A DNA stretch of 64,000 bases from Cannabis sativa (GCF_029168945.1 NC_083604.1:40977686-41041685); one strand, 5' to 3'. Positions 51,926-63,701 are shown, counted from the stretch's first letter. Notes: a model not told the origin generated them from the sequence alone. Program-made: numbers and translations.

Positions 51926-54900
51926 TTAGAAAAACAAACCAAGTTAGACCAACAATGAAGATTCGAAATTAAACTACAATTTAATAACAGAAAATAACAT
52001 AGTTCAATATAAATTCATACACAATTCATAAATTATTAAACATATAGCAAGTAGGAATGACAAGTGAAAATACTAAAACATACAATCCTAAATAATTTCC
52101 AAGGTTTTCAACAAACTGATATCAGTGTCCCATTTAGGCGAGAGTCAAAGCTACCATCCATTGAATAGAGTTGTCAGCTCATCTAAAATGTTAAACATTC
52201 TAGCAACCTTTTATTCGATCAAGATTGGAATCCAGCGTTGTCCCGTTTAGGCGAGAGTCAAGGCTATTCTACCTTATGAGCTTCTACCATTGTTTCATAT
52301 TTTGCAAGTTAAATACAGTCGCCACCATTAGAGTGATCCATACCATATAAAACACTTACAAAGCTACTTATCTTTCAAGATTAAACGGTGCGAACTTGCT
52401 AATGAACGTTCCTCCATTAAGGAGGATTACTCACTAAAACAAACGCTATGTAAAACCAACAATGGAGATCGAATATCTTAATAAGAAAGCTCATTCTTTA
52501 AAATGTATTTTCAGTATTATTTATAATAAAATATATTCATTAAATATCGAATATAGAACTAAAATTCTAAATTAGAATTTAATTTAATATTTATAAAATT
52601 ATACTTAGATGGTGATTGAATTATTTCCATCTCAGTAGTAATTTTGATATATAAATATTAAGAAAATTATTTAAGTTGTATTAATTTAAATTAATATGCA
52701 ACTCAAAATAAATTTTCATGAGAATATATTTATTGTATTTTGAAAAAGAAAGTATAAAAACTTTATATTTTCATAATACTTAAATAATAATTACTTAGAA
52801 AAATACTTCAAGCAAAAATATCACGTATCTAGATTTTGCTTTGACTAATTAATTCAATTTCTAATAATATACTTTAATTCATTTATTTTAAATTAATCAA
52901 TAAATGAAAAAATCATTGATTTAAGTTGGTCCAAGAATTAGTTAAAATAAATAATTAATTTACAACTTAATCTATTTTTCAAGATAAATTCAAAATCATC
53001 TTGCATTATGAAATGCAATTTCGAAAATTGATTAATAAAATAAAGAAAAAATATATTTTGAAAATTATTTAAATTTATGTTGCAAAAATAAATTTCAACT
53101 AAAAATAATTTTCTATTTAATTAAGTGTCATGAAAAGAAATATTTAAGTATCATGATGAAAATCAACTTAGATATTTAATTTTCAATTTAATTAAATGTA
53201 TTAAATTCAAGAAATAAATAATTAAGTGTAGAGAAGGCTTAATTATTAATTTCTAGTTTAATACTAGGAGAAATATACTTAAAATAAATTGTACCAAAAT
53301 TAATTATTTAAATAATTAATTTCACAATGTATAATATTTTCTTATTTAATATTAGAAATAATAAGTAGTCTAGAAATAACAATCTAGAAAATATCTTATT
53401 TGACTAAGTATCTTTTCCACAAAAATTGAAAAAAAATATCTAATTTAAGTTGTATTAGAAAAAAAAATCTAGAACTTATATATTTTCAAATTTAAATTTA
53501 ACTAAATATCAAAAATTAAGTTGTAACCACTTAATTTGAAAATATTCCATTTTAAGTTAATATTTAAAAAAAATATCAACTTAAAAAAAAATATCTAAAG
53601 AATCTTAATAACCAATTCCTAAAATTCCTCAATTTAATTTTGAAATTTGAAATTCAAAAGATATTCAGATGATAACTAATTTTCAACTTAAATAGGAATA
53701 TTTAATGAAAAAATTCAAATTAAGCTTCAGAAAGAATTTAGTTGGTTATAATTCTATATTTAATTAAATACAAGAAAATACAAATAGTTTATCTTAGAAT
53801 AAAATTCTTTAAACTATGGTTTTCTTAAATTAATTTCAAAATAAATGAAGTTAATTATGTTGCTAATCAATTTTATTAGGTTAAACTAATTTAATTAACC
53901 TAGTACAGTTATTCAAATCAAGCAAATGGGCCTTCACAATTGGGGTAGTTCATGTGAGGGGGTGCTGGATTTAGTATGTCGTACCCACTACTATGGCTCC
54001 CAACTCTCACACAAGGCCCAAAAGAGAGGAATTTAACCTTAAAATGAACAACTGTTATTAATTGAATAGGCCCAAAAACTAAATGGGCCTAAATAAAATC
54101 TATCAAAAACTATGATATTTTATTTAGCAACAACAACCTATATGCATTTATAACAAAATTAAACATATAGGCTCACACAGGCACACATTTGGATGGATCC
54201 TATCATGTTGCTAGGTCATACACAGATGAAAGAAGATTGTAAAATTTACCTGTTACAAATTATTTACTTGACCAATGAAACCATGAGTTAAAATCAGATC
54301 ATTGGATCTGTCAACAAGTTAACCATGGCTATTTGTAATCAAGCAATAATAGGTTTTATAAAACTTACATACAAGCTAAAACACATACTCCTGCAACAAG
54401 ATGAATTGGATAGTTGGATGTAGGATTTATTTAATTTTAAATAATTATTTTTCGAAAATATTTAAATAATAAAAAAATATTTCGGTTTTAAAATAAAATA
54501 ATAAATAAAAAAAAATTTAAAATTAAACCTACAATTTTTGAAAAATTAGGTTTCAACTAACCTAAATATCATTTCAAAAATAATTGCTAACTACCTTTTA
54601 AATTTTTAAAATTATTTTATAAATTAAATATAAAATAAAAAAAAAAAATAAATATTTTTCAAATTTTATAATCTAATTTAAATAAAATAACAAAAAATTA
54701 GCAAAATTAGCAAAATATCTTACTTCTATTTAAACTTACATGATTATAATAATTTTATTTTAAATTTAAATAAGGTCAAATATTTAAAAAAATATTTAAT
54801 ATCTGACCTTTAAATTTAAAAGATAAGATAAAATAATCAAATTTAAAAATAAGATATAAAATCAAGCAAAAAGATAGATATTTACTTGTTTTCAAATTCA

Positions 54901-55530
54901 AATTACACTAATATCTAAAATTAAATTTAAAAAATTCAAATTAATTCATTTCTGATATTAGATTTGAAAATTGAAAAGTAAAAATCAAAATACAAAACTA
55001 CATAAAAAATCGGAAGTTAATTCCATGAAATAGCATGAAAAAACAAAGAAAAACGAAAAAATTGCGAGCTGTACGGACATATGCATTGCATACTGTCCGC
55101 GCGCACGCATCAGGGTGCTTGACCGAGAAACGTCGGCGCAGGAGGCTGCATGAAGCCTATTCTGCGCATGCGAACCTCAGTTTCAGACAAAATCTTGTCT
55201 GTGCGCTGCTGTCCGAGGGATGCCCCTCATGCGCGCGTGTGGCTAGTTGCACCACCCTGATATTTTTCGAAACTTCAAAAAAATTATAACTAATTCAAAT
55301 TAAATCGAAATTGAGTTCTGTAAAAAAGTAAATTGCTTTATTTTTTCCATACTATCCAATAAAAATAATTCAAGAGACAGATATTCAATTATTTTTCACG
55401 AAAATTCACAAACATCTATCAATCATCAAACAACACTCAAAACAACATGATACCATCCAAAACATCAAACAAATCGTTTTAAGTCCAAATTTCTTGCAAG
55501 AAAATCAATTACCATGGCTCTGAGGCCAGT

Positions 55531-57436
55531 TGTTGGAAATTATTTTACCAGGATCTTAGATCTACTCACAAGTATGTTGATTAACACCCTAAATATGAAC
55601 TTCTAAAACGATTATGAAATAAACACATATAAAGTATGAGAAACCTTACATTGGGTGCAGCGGAATAATATGACTCCTTCCGTTCAGATCTCTAACCCTT
55701 GTATCCTTTCTGTCGCAGAGTATTATCAAGATCTGAACTTGGATCTCTTTCTCTCGTTCTTTAGTGCTGAAACTCCTTCTTGTTGAATGTCTTTTTTCAC
55801 GATCTTCCTCACTATGATTGAGGTATCACTTGCTGTGTGTGGGCACTACTCTAATCACTAAGTGGTTTGAAATTTCAAAGAAGAAGAAAGAGAAGAAGGT
55901 GGCGGCTAGGTATAGAGAGAGAAGGCTCAGGTTTTTCTCTAAAGGAAAAAGTAGAAAGTTAAGTGTTAATTTTCTGAAGCCTTCACTATCTATTTATAGC
56001 ATTCCACAAGGGTTAGGTTTGAATTATTTAACATTAAAATAATGAAAATATCAGATGATAAACCCTATAAAAGTGGCTGGCCTAGGCAATGTGGATTTGG
56101 GCCTCACTTTTTGCAATTTTGCAGTTTTATCATTTCTGCATCTCATTTTCTCAAAAAATGCCAATTTTCAAATTCAACCATTTAAATGCCAATTCTAACT
56201 ATTTAATAACTATAAATAATTATTAAATAATATTGTCATTTATCATATTTGTTAATTGAACCATACAAAGTATCATAATTAACAAATATGCCCCTAAAAC
56301 TCTTTCTTTACAATTTCGCCCTTACTTAGTGAAAAATTCATAAATAGACATAGTCTAATTTGAGAATCATAATTGATTAATCAAAACCAATTATATGAGT
56401 CTTACAAGCAATATTATCTCAACTAGTGGGAGGACCATGGGTCTATATAACCGAGCTTCCAATAAGCAGATCAAGAATTTATAATCTAAATTCACTGACT
56501 TATTAATTCTTCGTTGAATCCACACATAGAACTTAGAATTGCACTCTCAGTATATAGAATGCTCTATATGTTCCACCATATAGACACATCATTAGTTATC
56601 CATTGTTATAATCCTAATTTGATCAATGATCCTCTATATGAATGATCTACACTGTAAAGGGATTAGATTACCGTTACACCCTACAATTTATTTTATCCTT
56701 AAAATACTTAACCCCGTATAAATGATATTTCAGCTTATGTGAAATGAGTACTCCACCATTTATTTTCGTTTGGTCAAGCTCGAAGGAGATCATCCTTTAC
56801 TTACTATTCGCCAGATAGAAGCTATAGATTCCATGTTTATGTTAGCGCTCCCACTCAATTGCACTACCGTGTTCCCAAAATGTACGTATCACCCTGACCC
56901 AAAAGTAGGCTTAACTAACAAATCAAAGAACACGAATAGCCTCTTGAGATTGAGCCTAATCATAACAGGATTAAGATCATTTGATCTAGGATCAACTAGG
57001 CGATATTGACTTGAATAGATATTACGGTAAGTTTAATAAATCTAAGTCAAAGTTCAATATCGGTCCCTTCCGATGCATACTCCATGCATCCAACCTGAGC
57101 TTTACTTTAACCAATGCTCTGGAAAGAACATAGCATTTCTCCAAATGCAAGTAAACTCTGTTGTAGATTATCATATCAGTAAAATCCCGTGTCTGATAAA
57201 TCTAGGAAACTTTATTCACATAGTCATGTTTACTTTCCAAAGTATTGACAACACAATAAACAGGATCAAGTATGTGAAAAGGGTTTCAGATGAATTTATA
57301 AATCAAATAGACAAGCAATTGATAACATGAACCAAACAATACACAAATGAATGAAAAATACTTCTGTTTCTTTATTGATGTTGAATAAAATGGATTACAT
57401 TGAAATGGAGTTTTATTTAGGGCATAAAACCCAACA
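55531..57436 (-). repeat. 5' LTR of element D (complete)
   Basis: On plus it runs TGTTGGAAATTATTTTACC...GCATAAAACCCAACA, with a TATA box at 55990-55999 (minus). The primer-site region GCCTCAGAGCCATGG (minus) adjoins at about 55513-55530. Confidence 0.94.
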
Positions 57437-57441
57437 TAGAA

Positions 57442-58975
57442 GACTTCATCATTCACCCTCATTCACTCCGAGAGCTCTACTAGGGCTTGCTTCATCTTGC
57501 TTTGAGATTTTAGCTCCATCAAGTAATTCTTTTTAATCTTGAAAAATGCGACTCTACGATTCTAGAGGTACTAACAGACTTTTAAACTTATATGCGGTTC
57601 CATCTAAAATTAAAAAATTAGAAAGATTTTGCTTTCTTGTTGAAGCTTCATTTCAATTTCCACAATCAAAAATATCTTTGTCTGAGCTAAATCGAGTTGA
57701 TTTAAGCTGAATCGATCTAGGGTTAGGCTAATTAAACTAGAGGAATCATCTTGAGATGAGAAATGTGTCATTGTAAACAAACACGAAGACTGCCAACTCG
57801 TCTGGACCCTTATACTGCCCAATACACCAGAGCAAAGAAAACAAAGTCACATTTCTTAATTTTACTCACTTTTCGAAAAAGAAATATTATCAATGACTAG
57901 ATAAAGTCATAGAAAAAAGAAAATATACAAATTCTTCTTTGATTTTCAGAGTTGTATTGATAAATGGGATTAGAAAAACAAGTTTTCAACAACGAAATTA
58001 TGTTATCTTTGGATAGATTTTAGGACCTTATTTTGCTTACATTTTTAACTTTTTAGTTCATAAAATAGGATTGGGATGGCTGGAAAGATGAAGGAAAATA
58101 AGAAGAAGAAGAGGATAAGGCTGGGAGCAAGATAGGAGAAAGAAGAAAGAAGAAGGAGAAGAAGAAAAATGGGGTTGGTGTGACTGGGATTTCCTGGTGT
58201 GCGCAACTACTAAAAAATGAAGGAAGAAGAGATGAGGGAGAGAATTAAATGGGCGGGCTAAGATTTTTTTTGTTCTTTTTGAATTTTGAGACATAATATT
58301 GGGAGGTCCACTGAGAACTACCTAGGTAGGATATTAAGAATACCCTATCTCGTTGGACCCCCTGAGATTGGGCCTCCAACAATATTTATTTATTTATTTT
58401 AAATAATCACCAATCTTGGCGACTTTTTATAAAAATCATTGAGATAACTCATCTTTCTTGTAGTGGGTAGGTGGTGGATGGTGGTGGTTCTCTATAGTAT
58501 GATGAAGAAGAATGAAGAAGAAGAATAAAATTGGAAAAGAAAAAAAGAAAGAAAAAAAAGTGCAAATAGAATCCGTGTAAAAAAGAAAGAATTAGAAGGA
58601 AGAAAGAAATTAAAATAAAAAATAATTAAAAAAAAAATATTTTTAAAAGAATATATAAAATAAAATGTTTAATAAAATTTTTAATTTTAACAATGCGACG
58701 TAATGTGATTTTGAGTGACATGGCAATAACGTATTGACTTGGCACTTAGTATTTCGGGCCAAGTAAGTAAATAACCGAGACAAATGAATGGAAGTGATGA
58801 ATTGGTAACAGTATAGGGGTTTTGGAGATTTTACTGTTAAAATTATAGTTAGAGTTAATTATTACCGAGGTGAAATTATTAGAGGTTTTATCACAATTAA
58901 CTGATAGGATATTTATTGTCATTTATTAGAGTTGTTGTACCAAAAATAAAAAATTACATACCAACAGTATAACTA
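57442..58975. other. Non-coding region right of element D
   Basis: No gene recognised. A GAAGAAG-rich purine stretch lies at 58080-58170. A word CTTTCTTGTAGTG (58453-58465) resembles an inverted CACTA-transposon end. The remainder is AT-rich. Confidence 0.5.
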
Positions 58976-59495
58976 GGGAAATTTCAATTTTTGGCCTTAA
59001 TAATACAAGCCATATCAAAATTTATACCCTTCCTTAATTTGTACAAATTTAGTCCATTAATTACATGAACTTCCCATTTTACCCTTTTTTTTTCAAAAAA
59101 AAATAAAATAAAATAGCTAAAATCTGAAATTGATCTTTCTCTCTCTCTTCCCTCTTCCCTCTCTCTCGTGCACCACTCTCTCTCTCTAGAAAAAAACTAA
59201 AAAATTTATCAAACAATTTCCCTCTATTCGTCCCACTCTCTCGTCACTCTCTTTCTTCCCTCTTGAATGGTTGTTTTCTCGGTGGGTGTTGGTGGAAAAC
59301 CAAAGCACAACTCAATATCACTCAAGAATCTTACACCATTATAATGGGTAAGTTGTATTTTAAGCATTTTGTTTGACTTTATGTAGTTTAAAATTGTTAT
59401 ATGTGTGTTTTTTGTTGGAACTGCTGTTTTTTGGTCTGAAATTGTTGAGATCTGGCAGATCTGGTTTTCAGTCGAATTCTGGGTTTTCCAGTGTT

Positions 59496-59741
59496 ATCGA
59501 TGATATATCGATACTATGTCGATGGTTTGTCGATGATTACAAAAGGAAAGGTCAGTGACGACCATTATCGACGTTATGTCGACATAATGTCGACATGTTG
59601 TCGACATCATGCAACCAACATGGTATTTACTATTTGTCGACATTTTGTCGACAGTTGTCGACAGCATGTCGACAAGAAGCATTTTTCTTTTTTTTAGAAG
59701 TTGTCGATATTTTGTCGACATGATGTCGACAAAATATCGAT
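59496..59741 (+). repeat. Left block of TCGA quartets in the MULE intron
   Basis: TCGA cores begin at 59497/59508/59519/59530, 59568/59579/59590/59601, 59637/59648/59658/59669 and 59704/59715/59726/59737. Each group is four sites at 11 bp (one step is 10). Groups start 71, 69 and 67 bp apart. Nine of the sites are the palindrome GTCGAC. Confidence 0.95.
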
Positions 59742-59917
59742 GCAAATGAAAAAAAACCGTGAATAAAACATAAACATAACATAACATTAACATTAAATAA
59801 AGTTCATAAAAAAACATAACATAACATAAAAAAAACATAAAAAAAAAACAGAAAATAAAGTTCATAAAAAAAAAACAAACATTAAATAAAACTCACCACA
59901 AGCCATAACATAAGAAA
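59742..59917. repeat. AACATA-rich low-complexity stretch
   Basis: Repeated AACATAACAT and ATAAAGTTCATAAAA words, plus A-runs, lie 3' of the antisense gene. Confidence 0.75.
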
Positions 59918-60160
59918 TTATTTTTTTTTAAATTCTTTGGCTTGTGGGTGAGCCTTGCAATACTTGCATAATGTTCCAGGCTTCACCGGTTTACCGTTAA
60001 AGATGCCTAGTTTGCAACGACGGCATCCTTCGGGGAACCCTGGTGGTGGAGCCGGCCATACACCAGTTTTGCAAAAATGTGCTTCAAGTTGCCTGAACCT
60101 GAACTCGTTCCCACATCGTTCTCTTTCGAAAGCTCTTTGGGCGTCAAAAACTTTCTGCAT
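59918..60160 (-). CDS. Small unknown protein with two CxxC pairs, antisense inside the MULE intron
   Basis: Not recognised. The Met-started frame is 80 residues, but the same frame stays open upstream to about 60265 (SKYGPRKNKGKFPILTPEEL...). An upstream ATG at 60247-60249 is one base out of phase with it, so the original protein was probably about 110 residues. It is basic at both ends, with a charged middle (AFERERCGNEFRFRQLEAHF), then a Pro-rich turn (WPAPPPGFPEG) and CRRC...CKYC, a possible zinc-binding pair, ending EFKKK. A TATA box lies 85 bases upstream of the ATG. It sits between the two TCGA-quartet blocks. It may be a second MULE gene, a captured host fragment, or the cargo of a separate insertion. 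Confidence 0.55.
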   Translation of the reverse strand: MQKVFDAQRAFERERCGNEFRFRQLEAHFCKTGVWPAPPPGFPEGCRRCKLGIFNGKPVKPGTLCKYCKAHPQAKEFKKK

Positions 60161-60333
60161 TTCAGGAGTAACTATGCCAACATCAGGCTCCTGCTTCAGC
60201 TCTTCAGGAGTTAAGATGGGGAATTTGCCTTTGTTCTTTCTTGGGCCATATTTAGAACTTAAGAATAAGAGAAATTTTTAAGAGTAAGAGAGAAGTAGTA
60301 GACAAGAGCACTTATGAATAAGAAAGGGATTTG

Positions 60334-60341
60334 CTTTTATA
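60334..60341 (-). promoter_or_regulatory. TATA box for the antisense intronic gene
   Basis: TATAAAAG on the minus strand, within CTCTATAAAAGC. It is spaced suitably (85 bases) before ATG 60247-60249, with a CT-rich leader between. Confidence 0.5.
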
Positions 60342-60428
60342 GAGCAGTAAACATGTTGGGAATGTATGAAAATTTAATGGTCATTAAATGCGTAACTGTA
60401 CAGGTAAAACGCCTGAAATGGTGTATTT

Positions 60429-60795
60429 GTCGACTGAATGTCGATACTATGTCGACATCATGTCGACAACATGCCAATTTAGTGTCACTGCTAACTCATT
60501 TGTCGATGCCATGTCGACGTCATGTCGACAGCTTGTCGATAGGACACGTGTCTGACATGCAACGTGTCAGTTGGGAAGGGTTGTTGGGAACGTGGGTAAA
60601 ATTTATTAACATTAAATGTGTAACCGTTGTTAATTGTCGATTGTATGTCGATGGTATGTCGATATTATGTCGATGGCGAGCATGCTTGGTGTGGTTGTCG
60701 ATGTTATGTCGATAGTATGTCGACACAATGTCGACAATCAGTGCCATTATTTCTACTGTTGTTATTATCGACATTATGTCTATTGATATCGATTT
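60429..60795 (+). repeat. Right block of TCGA quartets in the MULE intron
   Basis: TCGA cores begin at 60430/60441/60452/60463, 60503/60514/60525/60536, 60637/60648/60659/60670 and 60698/60709/60720/60731, all steps exactly 11 bp. A decayed group follows at 60768, 60779 (TCTA) and 60789. Group spacing is 73, 134, 61 and about 70. Each of the four full groups opens TTGTCGA and mostly continues with ATGTCGA. Confidence 0.95.
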
Positions 60796-63446
60796 TTATT
60801 TTTTTTTTGGGTGTTTTTTCCTTTACTCACCTTGTTTTTTTGGTTTGCAATTGCAGGAGACAAAGTGTTCCTTGTTGTATCGTACGATGGTGTTTGGTTA
60901 TGTGAGAATTATAATTGGATCTACAAAGCAAATAGCAGCTTGACGTTGACAGTTACAACCGAGACAACCCTACAAGAACTGCGACAAATTTTATATGAAG
61001 AGTTGGAAGTTGATCCGGTAGCGTATGATTTAAAGTTGGAGATTTGTTCCTTGTACATGAAGGGAAAAATGGTTGCGCCAGAGGTTATTAACAGAGAACG
61101 CCAACTGAGAACGTTTTTAGAGATGATGGCAACAATGTCAAATACAGAGTTTATGCCATTATTCGTGACCAAGGTGAGAAAAGTTGGGAATTCGGAGCCT
61201 ACGCCGCCTACTAATCCTCTCCCTCGGAGTGTGGTAGGGTCTTGCGTTCCCGAAACAGATGTTGGGATTGGTGTGAATGAGGAGGTTCCGGCCAATTTAG
61301 AGGTTCCGACCAATTTAGAGGTTCCGACCAATGTAGGGCAAGAACAAGAAGCGACAGGATTTCATCAGTTTGAAGAGTTCGATACACCCTTCTACAATAA
61401 CGATCCTATTGTAGATTTGAATATGGACGATGAACATGATTTAGCAGTCGATGAAGCCGTAGCGGGACCATTGTTGAGGTTAGAGTGTGTACCGAGTAAC
61501 CAAGGTACGCAGCGAGAACGACAACCTCGTAGTGAAAATCGCACTACACCTGGAACTAGCAGTAGTCGACCAGGCAGAACTGAAGAACATGCTCGTCATG
61601 CAACGTTCTCAACGTTCTCCTCTTTTGAAGTTTGTACCAAGTTCAAAGCTCCCATGTGGACAAAGGAAGATATAATGGAAAATCATGAGCTAACTACTTG
61701 TTTACAAAGTAAGGAAGCAGGGGTGATAGAGCTTGGTAATTTTTATGAAAACAAGGAAGAACTGAGACAAGTAGTGGGTAGGTTTGCACTTAATAACAAT
61801 TTCGAGTGGATGGTGAAGAAGTCATCCCCTGATGTGTTGTACGTTACATGCAAGGCTCCAGATTGTAAATGGAGATTGAGGGGAGGAAGAAGATGCATTC
61901 TGACAACTTTGAGGTCACTGTATTTCACAATGAACACACATGTAACTTGAATGCGAGACATTCAGATCACCGTCAAGCAGCACCATGGGTAGTTGGCCAC
62001 CTTATTAAGGGGAAGTACACCCAAGACGGAACTAAGTACAAGGCTAAAGACATACAGAGGGACATGTTTGACAACTACGGTATCAGTATGAGTTATGTGA
62101 AGGCGTGGAGGTGCAGGGAGATGGGACTTACGTATGCTAGGGGTACGCCTGAGTTTTCATACATGAAGCTTCCTGGGTACTTGTACATGCTGGAACAGAA
62201 GAATCCAGGTACCATTACTGACTTGTACTTAGAGGATGAGCGGTTCAAGTACTGTTTTATATCACTCGGTGCATGTAGAAGGGGCTTTTCTTTTTGTCGT
62301 CCTGTTTTGAGTATCGATGGAACCTTCTTGAAGACGAAGTACGGCGGTATAATGTTAGTTGCTGTGGCATACGATGCGAACAACCAATTGTTGCCGGTTG
62401 CTTATGGTATCGTTGACAGTGAGAATAACGACTCCTGGACGTATTTCTTACAGAAGTTGAGGGTAGCAATTGGCGTGGTTGAGAACTTAGTGTTTGTGTC
62501 AGATAGGCATCAAAGCATTGATCATGCTGTTGAACTCGTTTTTCCCGAAGCAGTCCACTGTGCATGCTATCACCACATTGTTATGAACGTGAACGCCAAA
62601 TTCAAGACTGATGCTTTTCACAACCAAATATATAATGTTGCTTACGCATGGTCGAAGACTGAATGCGATAGAGAGTTCGAGAAGCTTAGAAAGATGAATC
62701 CGGCCATTGCTGCATATGTGGAGAGTATAGGGTTTGAGAAGTGGGCTCACCCTTATTGTTTGGGCGATAGATACAACATCATGACGAGCAACGCTGCTGA
62801 AAGCTTCAATAGTGTCACAGAAGAGTTCAGGGAATATCCAATAACTACTTTGGTTGAATTTATCAGGTTCACACTCCAATCGTGGTTCGCTGATCGCCTC
62901 GAAAATGCTGACAAATGTGCCACCCCTTTGGCCACGCTCTTTGAAAAAAACTTGGCAAAAATTCATGAAAATACAAGGTACAGGCGCGTCCAACGAAATG
63001 GAGCCAATTTGTATAACGTTGGTAGGGGACCTAACGGTGAAAGAGGTGGTGATGTGAATCTAGTTGAAAGAACATGCACCTGCGGCGTGTTCACGTTATT
63101 GAAACTCCCTTGCCTTCATGCATGTGCCGCGACATTGAAAACGAACACAAGTGTGTACACGCTTTGCTCACCTTATTATTCAAAAGAAACGTGGAGGAAG
63201 ATTTACGATGATACCATCAATCTTGCTGGTGACGAGGATGATTGGGTTCTCCCAGAACACATGAAGAATATGAAAGTTGGCGTACCTATGGAAAAGAAGC
63301 CTGTAGGTCGTCCAAGAAAAAGCAACGCTGGAAGAAGATGGGAGAACCGTTTCCCGTCTGGTGATAAAAAAGGTTCTGTACCACGAAACTGCAGCCATTG
63401 TGGCGATTCGAGCCACAACAGAGCAACATGCAAAGCCCGCATCTGA

Positions 63447-63701
63447 GGCGTCTTGTACGTATTCGTTGGGAAATTTGATATATTGTAATGATGCATATTT
63501 TGTCATAGTTATTTTTGTTGAGGTTGAATATTTTTCAAATATTTTAATTATTTTTAGGTTTAATAGTTATTTTTGTTGAATAATATTGATATTTTATATT
63601 TGAAACCACGAATAATTATCAAAATTTGAACGAAAAGAAAATCTATATATTGTAATGTTAATTACACAAAATATACAATGTCGCAATAATTACACATATA
63701 A
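63447..63701. other. Convergent spacer between MULE transposase and Ulp1-like gene
   Basis: AT-rich spacer of 255 bases serving as the 3' flank for both genes. No other feature. Confidence 0.6.

Larger units (their letters stand above)
50612..57436 (-). mobile_element. Element D: internally deleted Copia element of the B family
   Basis: Flanked by TAGAA on both sides (50607-50611 and 57437-57441). On the minus strand it has a full 5' LTR (55531-57436), the primer site, and the AT-rich leader with a GC-rich island (55060-55260). It then jumps directly into the 3' LTR, whose first part is missing. All of gag-pol has been removed in one deletion. Confidence 0.93.
59344..63446 (+). pseudogene. 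MULE transposase (mudrA-like), one frameshift
   Basis: Exon 1 appears to give only ATGG (59344-59347) before a GTAAGT donor. Intron 59348-60856 ends TTTGCAATTGCAG, and exon 2 then reads on as GDKVFLVVSYDGVW, the usual N-terminus of plant MULE proteins. A MuDR DNA-binding domain (about 61670-61890, ending CKAPDCKWRLRGG) breaks at a 1-base shift in a GGAAGAAG purine run near 61890. The next frame (61869-63446) holds the MULE DDE domain: Asp in SIDGTFLK (residue 150), Asp in VSDRHQS (212) and Glu in NAAESFNS (311). It also has the CxxH-type CACYHH, a SWIM finger (CTC at 403-405, CLH at 415-417), GRPRK and a CCHC knuckle (508-521). Apart from the shift it is intact, so the inactivation is recent or a sequencing slip. 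Confidence 0.9.

Noticed and set aside
55035..55289. Cys/Arg/Ala-rich frame in the leader of element D
   Set aside because: It arises from the GC-rich island. The equivalent place in element B has no matching frame.
58058..58294. Ser/Phe/Leu-rich minus-strand frame
   Set aside because: Antisense of a GAAGAAG-rich purine tract; composition only.
27970..58465. CACTACAAAAAA (27970) and CTTTCTTGTAGTG (58453-58465) as the two ends of one CACTA element spanning the nest
   Set aside because: The adjoining 3 bases (GTG before, GGT after) do not match as a target duplication, and the sequences inside the ends are not similar beyond the first dozen bases.
59496..60795. TCGA arrays as a CRISPR array or as a coding repeat
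   Set aside because: This is a plant nuclear transposon, the units are 11 bp with no unique spacers of fixed length, and open frames across them change phase at each unit.
61921..63506. Several antisense frames over the MULE transposase
   Set aside because: Shadows of a conserved coding strand; the catalytic motifs lie on the plus strand.
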